This document shows positions 59,071-64,000 of a DNA stretch of 64,000 bases, in pieces. Within the stretch, counting starts at the first letter, position 1. Every line of letters starts with the position of its first letter. The stretch lies in the NCBI RefSeq assembly GCF_958304185.1, contig NZ_OY284433.1, forward strand, positions 744,001-808,000. The letters run 5' to 3'. Source of the stretch: an uncultured Erythrobacter sp. GTDB lineage: Bacteria; Pseudomonadota; Alphaproteobacteria; Sphingomonadales; Sphingomonadaceae. Made by a program: the position numbers and the translations under genes. A model generated the notes under the pieces. The model did not search any database. It was not told the origin of the DNA and worked only from the letters and a program-made list of their open reading frames with translations.

Positions 59071-59711
59071 AGCAAGCCGGGTTGACTGGGAGTGGGCTGA
59101 TGGGCCGCACCCCTGACCCACGGATCAGGCGTCCGGTCGATCGCCAGCGGCCCCTGCCATGCCCGGCACAGCGCCAGCGCCTCGTCCGGGGTGCCGCCCG
59201 TCCACTTTGCCTGATCGTCCGGAGCAAGCAGCACCGGCATTCGGGTGTGGACGGCGGCGGCGTCCGAGCCTTCGCTGTCCGTCATCACCATCGCATAGCA
59301 CGCGCCCCACTCCTCGCTCTGCCGCCACACCCCGGCGGCGGCGAGGAGCGGCGCGTCCGGGACCGACAGCCACGTGCGCGTCATCCGCCCCTTGGCGCCT
59401 TCCGCCTCGGCCCATGCGGTGAGCGGGATGAGGCAGCGGCGTTCCTCGAAAGCGTGCCGCCAGAAGAAGGTGCCGAGCTTATCTGTGCGGGCATTGTTGA
59501 CCGGCTTTGGCTTCAACGGCTGACCCTTGGCGCCCTTGAGCACCAGCGGGAAGCCCCAGGTCATGGGCCTGACCGCTCCGTCCGCCACGACGAGGCCCGG
59601 ATAGCCGGGATAGACCTCCTCGGCGAAGTTCGCGCCCTCGGCCGCCGGCACCGCATCGAACCACGCGGCGACTTCGGTTACAGGCTTGGTCATGCGGTAG
59701 AGATTGCACAT
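59067..59711 (-). CDS. SOS response-associated peptidase (SRAP/YedK family)
   Basis: A 214-residue HMCES/YedK protein that forms a covalent link to abasic sites in single-stranded DNA. The catalytic Cys2 follows the initiator Met (MCNLY), and conserved blocks include VNNARTDKL, RRCLIPLTAWAEAEG, and VHTRMPVLLAPDD with a conserved His. TWGFPLVLK is the W-G-L-type motif. The start at ATG 59711 is fixed by the Cys2 requirement. It lies 7 bases upstream of ubiA's stop on the same strand, but is unrelated in function. Confidence 0.92.
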   Translation of the reverse strand: MCNLYRMTKPVTEVAAWFDAVPAAEGANFAEEVYPGYPGLVVADGAVRPMTWGFPLVLKGAKGQPLKPKPVNNARTDKLGTFFWRHAFEERRCLIPLTAWAEAEGAKGRMTRTWLSVPDAPLLAAAGVWRQSEEWGACYAMVMTDSEGSDAAAVHTRMPVLLAPDDQAKWTGGTPDEALALCRAWQGPLAIDRTPDPWVRGAAHQPTPSQPGLL

Positions 59712-59718
59712 CGCGCGA

Positions 59719-60627
59719 TCAGGCTCCCGCGTTGCCGACCACAAAGCACGCCGCCGCCATCAGCGCCCCGGCCCAGCGGTTCGACCGGAACCGGGCGAGC
59801 GGGTTCTCGGGATCATCCGTGTTAAGCGTAGCCACCTGCCAAGCGAGATGCGCCGCCACCGGCACCAGCGCCAGCAGCACCAGCGGATCGGGGCGATAGA
59901 GCCAGAAGCCCAGCCCCCACAGACCCACAGCGCCCGCATAGAATGCCGCCACACCGCCCGTCACCCGAGCGCCCATCGCCAGCGCGGATGAGCGGATGCC
60001 GACCATCGCGTCATCCTCGCGGTCTTGGAGGGCATAGATCGTGTCGTACCCAATCACCCAGGCGATGCACCCGGCATAGACCGCTGCCAGCGCTGGCCAA
60101 TTGTCGAACCTGAGCTCGGTCCAGCCGACCAGCAGGCCCCAGTTGAACACCATCCCCAGCCACGCCTGCGGCCACCAGGTGATGCGCTTCATAAAGGGAT
60201 AGGCCGCCACGAGGGCAAGGCTGCCGAGCGCGACCAACTGCGCCTGCCAGCGCAGTTGCAGCAGCACGGTCAGGCCGACGAGGCACAGCGCCAGCAGCCA
60301 GCCCCACGCGAGCCGCTTCGAAACCCGCCCGCTCGCCACCGGCCGCAGCGCCGTCCGCGCGACTTGCGCGTCGAGATCGGCATCGACGATGTCGTTATAG
60401 ACGCACCCCGCCCCGCGCATGGCGATGCTCCCCAGCAGCAGCCAGCCAAGCAGCACCGGTTGCGGCCCCGCTCCCGCAAGCCATACGCCAAACACGCAGG
60501 GCCAGAACAGCAGCCACCAGCCAATCGGGCGATCAAACCGCGCCAGCAACGCCAGATCGCGCGGCAGTTGCGGCAGGCGGGCGACGAGGCCGCGATGTTC
60601 GCTGTCGGGGACGACCTGATCGGTCAT
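59719..60627 (-). CDS. ubiA: 4-hydroxybenzoate polyprenyltransferase
   Basis: Integral membrane prenyltransferase of 302 residues that joins the long isoprenoid tail to 4-hydroxybenzoate for ubiquinone. The first aspartate-rich motif is GCVYNDIVDADLDAQVARTA with NDxxDxxxD, the second is YDTIYALQDREDDAMVGI (DxxxD). RLDRPIGWWLLFWPC-like sequence (RFDRPIGWWLLFWPCVFG) is the UbiA signature; eight or nine helices fit. Works with the polyprenyl diphosphate made by the enzyme at 814-1824. The ATG overlaps the next gene's stop. Confidence 0.93.
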   Translation of the reverse strand: MTDQVVPDSEHRGLVARLPQLPRDLALLARFDRPIGWWLLFWPCVFGVWLAGAGPQPVLLGWLLLGSIAMRGAGCVYNDIVDADLDAQVARTALRPVASGRVSKRLAWGWLLALCLVGLTVLLQLRWQAQLVALGSLALVAAYPFMKRITWWPQAWLGMVFNWGLLVGWTELRFDNWPALAAVYAGCIAWVIGYDTIYALQDREDDAMVGIRSSALAMGARVTGGVAAFYAGAVGLWGLGFWLYRPDPLVLLALVPVAAHLAWQVATLNTDDPENPLARFRSNRWAGALMAAACFVVGNAGA

Positions 60628-61007
60628 GCCGATGCCTCGGCATTGGCAGCGCGCCATCCGATGATCGCCAGCACCAGCATCATCACGTTCCCCGCAAAGT
60701 CGAGCATCCCGATGCTGGTCAGCACCGGCACTTCGTAATGGAACCAGTAGTTGAAGCCGAAGAACGGCAGCAGCAGCACAGCGAAAACCGCAAAGCCCCG
60801 CGCGCTCCATCGCACCGCCAGCGCCATCAGCCCGAACAGCACCGCCTGCGCGCCGAAACAGGCTACGGCAAAGCGGGTGAGGAAGGTGTTGTCGCGATAG
60901 GGCTCGGTCACGCCGAGCGCGATTACGCTGGAGGGCGCAAACAACGCCCAGCCACCGAGCAGGAGGAAAACGGCGGCAATCCCGAATTGTGCGGTTCGCG
61001 CGGACAT
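60624..61007 (-). CDS. Small four-helix membrane protein, function unknown
   Basis: A 127-residue protein with four predicted membrane helices: QFGIAAVFLLLGGWALFAP, TRFAVACFGAQAVLFGLMAL, FAVFAVLLLPFFGFNYWFHY, and MLDFAGNVMMLVLAIIGW. No catalytic motif stands out. It is translationally coupled to ubiA (ATGA). The ATG at 61007 is preceded by CTAGGGAGCAAG, a good ribosome site. Confidence 0.78.
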   Translation of the reverse strand: MSARTAQFGIAAVFLLLGGWALFAPSSVIALGVTEPYRDNTFLTRFAVACFGAQAVLFGLMALAVRWSARGFAVFAVLLLPFFGFNYWFHYEVPVLTSIGMLDFAGNVMMLVLAIIGWRAANAEASA

Positions 61008-61046
61008 GGCTTGCTCCCTAGCGCTCCGTGCGCCTAGTGCAAAGCC

Positions 61047-61871
61047 ATGCCTGCCACCCCCGCCTGGCCTCCGAAAAGCGCCCCGCGCCTGTTTGTTGCC
61101 GGACCTCTGGCGGCAGGCACAGCTGTGCGGATTGAAGGCAACCCGGCGCATTACCTCGCCCGCGTCATGCGAGTAGCGCCCGGCGATGCCGTGATCTTGT
61201 GCGACGACATGACCGGGGAATGGGCCGCACGCGTGATGGATGCGGGCAAGCGCGATGTGCTGCTCGACGTCGTGGAGAAGCTGCGCGAGCGTGAGGCGGT
61301 GCCGGATTTGTGGCTCTGCCCCGCCCTGCTGAAGAAGGACCGCTTCGACCTCATCCTCGAAAAGGCGACCGAGCTCGGCGCCGCGCGTATCCAGCCGCTC
61401 GTGACCCGGCGCTGCGTGGCGGACAAACTCAACCTCGAACGCGCCCGCACGATCACCACCGAAGCCGCCGAACAATGCGCCCGGACCGCGCTGCCTGAAC
61501 TGGCTGATCCGGTGAAGCTCGACGCGCTGATCGCCAGCTGGCCGAATGACCGCGCGCTGTTCTTCGCCGACGAGAATGGGGGCGAGCCCGCCGTGCAGGC
61601 TTTCGCCTCTCTTGGCGAGTCCCCGCGTGGGCGGGGACCTCAGGCAGGTGAGCGCGAACCGGAAGAAGGCCCCCGCCTGCGCGGGGGCTCACAATATGCC
61701 AAGGCCGCCATCCTCACCGGCCCAGAAGGCGGCTTCGACGAGGCCGAGCGCGCCGCGATCCGCGCGCACCCGGCCGCCCGCCCCATCACCCTCGGCCCGC
61801 GCATTCTGCGGGGCGAGACCGCCGCCATCGCGGCGCTCGCAGCATGGATGGCCACTGCCGGGGATTGGTAG
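61047..61871 (+). CDS. rsmE: 16S rRNA (uracil-1498-N3)-methyltransferase with insertion
   Basis: SPOUT-fold methyltransferase of 274 residues that modifies U1498 of 16S rRNA. The N-terminal PUA-like part has PRLFVAGPLAAGTAVRIEGN and HYLARVMRVAPGDAV. The SPOUT part has LKKDRFDLILEKATELGAAR, ITTEAAEQCARTALPEL, ILTGPEGGFDEAERAAIRAH and the SAM knot LGPRILRGETAAIAAL. Between ADENGG and YAKAAILTGPEG lies an insertion of about 30 residues (SPRGRGPQAGEREPEEGPRL part) encoded by a palindromic repeat at 61615-61692. Typical length is about 240-250 residues. Confidence 0.9.
   Translation: MPATPAWPPKSAPRLFVAGPLAAGTAVRIEGNPAHYLARVMRVAPGDAVILCDDMTGEWAARVMDAGKRDVLLDVVEKLREREAVPDLWLCPALLKKDRFDLILEKATELGAARIQPLVTRRCVADKLNLERARTITTEAAEQCARTALPELADPVKLDALIASWPNDRALFFADENGGEPAVQAFASLGESPRGRGPQAGEREPEEGPRLRGGSQYAKAAILTGPEGGFDEAERAAIRAHPAARPITLGPRILRGETAAIAALAAWMATAGDW
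61615..61692. repeat. Palindromic repeat inserted in frame in rsmE
   Basis: Two 8-bp hairpins with 4-base loops: gtccccgc-gtgg-gcggggac (61619-61638) and gcccccgc-ctgc-gcgggggc (61669-61688). The flanks of the two are also inverted to each other, so the element is a large inverted repeat of two stems. It has no in-frame stop and adds about 26-32 residues to RsmE. Confidence 0.8.
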
Positions 61872-61991
61872 CGGCCCGCGCGCTCATCACTTTACGGCAA
61901 GACAATTCGGCTTCACCCCGCCAAACGCGAATTTGCCTTCCCACCGGCAAACCAGTTTTCTAAAGCAACCGGCCAGAGAGGGCCTCATTCC

Positions 61992-63377
61992 ATGAGCACA
62001 CGCGAAGCTTCCACTGCCGACGATCCGGTGATCGAAAGCCTCGACCAACTCGTCACGCCGATGCTGAAGGGCGAAAAACCGCCCGAGCGCTGGCGCATCG
62101 GCACCGAACACGAAAAGCTGGTCTACAAGCATTCGGACAAGCGCGCGCCGTCCTATGACGAGCCTTGCGGCATCCGCGATCTGTTGGGCGGGCTTGAGAA
62201 GTTCGGCTGGGAACCTGTTGAAGAGGTCGGCCCAGATGGAACAAGAAACGTCATTGCCCTGAAAGGCGAGGACGGCGCGGTCAGCCTTGAACCGGCAGGA
62301 CAGCTGGAGCTATCGGGCGCGCCGCTCGAAAACCTGCACCAGACCTGCGCGGAAACCGGACGGCACTTGGTGCAGGTCAAGGAAGTCGGCGAGAAATGCG
62401 GCGTCGGCTACCTCGGCCTCGGGATGTGGCCGGACAAGACCCGCGCTGAGCTGCCGATCATGCCCAAGGGCCGCTACGACATCATGCTGCGCCATATGCC
62501 ACGCGTCGGCACGATGGGACTCGACATGATGCTGCGCACCTGCACCATCCAGGTAAACCTCGATTACCAGTCCGAAGCCGACATGGTGAAGAAGTTCCGC
62601 GTTGGCCTGGCCCTGCAACCGCTGGCGACCGCGCTGTTCGCCAATTCGCCCTTTACCGAAGGCAAGCCCAACGGGTTCCTGTCCTACCGCTCGCACATCT
62701 GGTCGGACACCGATCCGGCGCGCACCGGGATGCTGCCCTTCGTGTTCGAGGACGGTTTCGGCTATGAACGCTGGGCGCGGTATATGCTTGATGTGCCGAT
62801 GTATTTCGTCTTCCGCGACGGAAAATACATCGACGCAGCGGGCCTGTCCTTCCGCGATTTCCTCGATGGCAAGCTGTCCGTGCTCCCCGGCGAGCGCCCG
62901 ACGCAGAGCGACTGGTGGGACCACCTCTCGACCGCCTTCCCCGAAGTGCGGCTGAAGAGCTTCCTCGAAATGCGCGGCGCGGATGGGGGGCCGTGGAGCC
63001 GCATTTGCGCCCTGCCCGCTTTCTGGGTCGGGCTGCTGTATGATCAAGGCGCGCTCGATGCAGCGTGGGATCTGGTCAAGGGCTGGACGATGGAGGAGCG
63101 CGAACGGCTCCGCAATGAAGTGCCGCGCCTTGCGCTTGCCACTCGCTCGCCGGATGGCGGCACCTTGCAGGATCTGGGGCGCGAGGTGCTCAAGATCGCG
63201 CATTCAGGGCTGAAGGCCCGCGCGCGCCTCAATGCCAGCGGCGACAACGAGACCGGCTACCTCGAAACGCTCGACGAAATCGTCGCAAGTGGCAAGGTCC
63301 CGGCCCAGCGCCTGCTCGATGCCTATAATGGCGAGTGGAACGGGGACATCTCCCGCGTCTATGAACAGTCGTTCTGA
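61992..63377 (+). CDS. gshA: Glutamate-cysteine ligase, plant-type (GCS2-like)
   Basis: First enzyme of glutathione synthesis, 461 residues, of the alphaproteobacterial/plant class. WRIGTEHEKLVYKHSDKRAP starts the catalytic part; SLEPAGQLELSGAPLENLHQ carries glutamate/magnesium residues; GLDMMLRTCTIQVNLDYQSE and LFANSPFTEGKPNGFLSYRS are typical. MDVPMYFVFRDG-like sequence (LDVPMYFVFRDGKYIDAAG) continues the ATP-grasp-like fold. The GFA-family gene at 26642 and this gene are the only glutathione-linked ones seen. A gene for GshB is not in the window. Confidence 0.92.
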   Translation: MSTREASTADDPVIESLDQLVTPMLKGEKPPERWRIGTEHEKLVYKHSDKRAPSYDEPCGIRDLLGGLEKFGWEPVEEVGPDGTRNVIALKGEDGAVSLEPAGQLELSGAPLENLHQTCAETGRHLVQVKEVGEKCGVGYLGLGMWPDKTRAELPIMPKGRYDIMLRHMPRVGTMGLDMMLRTCTIQVNLDYQSEADMVKKFRVGLALQPLATALFANSPFTEGKPNGFLSYRSHIWSDTDPARTGMLPFVFEDGFGYERWARYMLDVPMYFVFRDGKYIDAAGLSFRDFLDGKLSVLPGERPTQSDWWDHLSTAFPEVRLKSFLEMRGADGGPWSRICALPAFWVGLLYDQGALDAAWDLVKGWTMEERERLRNEVPRLALATRSPDGGTLQDLGREVLKIAHSGLKARARLNASGDNETGYLETLDEIVASGKVPAQRLLDAYNGEWNGDISRVYEQSF

Positions 63378-63391
63378 GGGAGAGTGACACT

Positions 63392-63694
63392 ATGCTGATC
63401 GTGCTGGCCAAGGCCAAGGTAGGCGAAGGCGCAATGGAACCGGCGCGCGCGGCGATTGCCGATATGGTCGCGGCTTCCAATGCGGAGGCCGGGTGCATCG
63501 CCTATGCGTTCACGCAGGACGTGCTCGATCCTTCGGTGCTGCACATCGTCGAGAAGTGGGTGGACGATGCCGCCCTCGCCGCGCATTTCGCGACGCCGCA
63601 TATGGCGGCCTTCGGCGCCGCGATCAGTGGGCTCGATTTTCAGGTGGTCGAAGCGCTCAAGTTCAACACCGATGAAGGCGCACCGGTGATGTGA
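63392..63694 (+). CDS. Antibiotic biosynthesis monooxygenase (YgiN-like) protein
   Basis: A 100-residue dimeric alpha/beta-barrel protein of the ABM family. The opening MLIVLAKAKVGEGAMEPARA, SNAEAGCIAYAFTQDVLD and LHIVEKWVDDAALAAHFATP give the usual pattern of strand, helix and conserved Trp/His. Despite the family name many members are quinol monooxygenases or heme-related. It is 14 bases after gshA and likely co-transcribed. Confidence 0.85.
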   Translation: MLIVLAKAKVGEGAMEPARAAIADMVAASNAEAGCIAYAFTQDVLDPSVLHIVEKWVDDAALAAHFATPHMAAFGAAISGLDFQVVEALKFNTDEGAPVM

Positions 63695-63696
63695 TC

Positions 63697-64000
63697 CTAC
63701 TCCGCCGGGAAGGGATGCGTCTCTTCGCGGCGGGGCACGGAGCTACCGGTAAGCGTCCGCTTCAGACGCGCGAGCGGCGCGGTGATCAGGCCGTGCTGCT
63801 CCATCCATGCGTGATAATCGCGATACTTGGGATCTTCGGCGAGAAGGTGCGCCTCTTCGGTCCGGGCACGCCAATAGTAGATGCCGTTGACGACCAGCAG
63901 GAACACCGAATTGCGGATGGCATCCGCCAGCGACCCGTTGGTCACCAGGAACGGCAGGACTGACGCCCACCAGAACAGGTTCTTCGACAGATAGGCCGGG
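63697..64000 (-). CDS. Isoprenylcysteine methyltransferase/phospholipid methyltransferase-like protein, C-terminal part
   Basis: About 100 visible codons, the frame open to the window end, so the N-terminus is missing. The visible part has a membrane segment (LFWWASVLPFLVTNG), another (AIRNSVFLLVVNGIYYW) and the C-terminal RARTEEAHLLAEDPKYRDYH, which is similar to the conserved EExxL...Y..Y pattern of ICMT-like and phospholipid methyltransferases. It faces the YgiN-like gene with a 2-base gap. Confidence 0.7.
   Translation of the reverse strand, partial: PAYLSKNLFWWASVLPFLVTNGSLADAIRNSVFLLVVNGIYYWRARTEEAHLLAEDPKYRDYHAWMEQHGLITAPLARLKRTLTGSSVPRREETHPFPAE

Overview
The window is GC-rich, densely packed bacterial chromosome with short gaps and many 4-base ATGA/GTGA gene overlaps. 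The gene content fits an alphaproteobacterium of the order Sphingomonadales, most likely family Erythrobacteraceae (Erythrobacter/Porphyrobacter-like). Supporting points are the class I lysyl-tRNA synthetase, the plant-type glutamate-cysteine ligase, the aroQ-accB-accC order, a holin of the gene-transfer-agent type, the LacI plus TonB-receptor carbohydrate locus, and small palindromic intergenic repeats. This placement is inferred from gene families and was not computed. No rRNA, CRISPR array, replication origin or intact mobile element was seen.

Layout. 1-7.7 kb: partial HrpB helicase, polyprenyl diphosphate synthase, chorismate mutase, an ECF sigma/anti-sigma-like pair, and a PepSY/response regulator/histidine kinase set. 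7.8-12.6 kb: ABC-F ATPase, uracil-DNA-glycosylase-like protein, divergent DUF6456 and XRE genes, glycosyltransferase. 12.6-15.6 kb: yajC-secD-secF, followed by a three-hairpin intergenic structure and tRNA-Pro(GGG). 16-20.3 kb: two-subunit molybdenum hydroxylase with XdhC and MocA maturation factors. 20.4-26.6 kb: CitE-like lyase, GTA-type holin, aroQ-accB-accC, PhyH dioxygenase, NDH-2. 26.6-30.9 kb: GFA-family protein, Lrp regulator, histidine kinase, polysaccharide deacetylase and two tRNAs.

31-37 kb is a decayed accessory zone. It holds an amidohydrolase, a TonB-receptor fragment fused in frame to a broken GH3 beta-glucosidase, a LacI regulator with a double palindromic operator, an IS110-type transposase remnant, a DUF2946-like protein and a second truncated TonB receptor. 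37-47.6 kb is mostly envelope and secreted functions: Crp/Fnr regulator, secretory lipase, lipoprotein, beta/gamma-crystallin-like protein, MliC-like inhibitor, SDR, M28 peptidase, EttA, PNPOx-like protein, a repeat-rich RcnB-like protein and a 2OG-Fe(II) oxygenase.

47.6-64 kb: DUF1003 protein, LysK, an Fe-S XPD-type helicase overlapping SixA, and an ABC exporter whose permease is fused to an M1 aminopeptidase. Then SoxR with a recognisable SoxR box, a VOC protein, a YedK-type SRAP protein, UbiA, RsmE carrying an in-frame palindromic insertion, glutamate-cysteine ligase, a YgiN-like monooxygenase and a partial membrane protein.

The leads most worth checking are the permease-peptidase fusion, the palindromic element inside rsmE, the TonB-receptor/GH3 chimera with its intact operator and repressor, the 35-bp perfect palindrome beside tRNA-Pro, and the orphan GTA-type holin.
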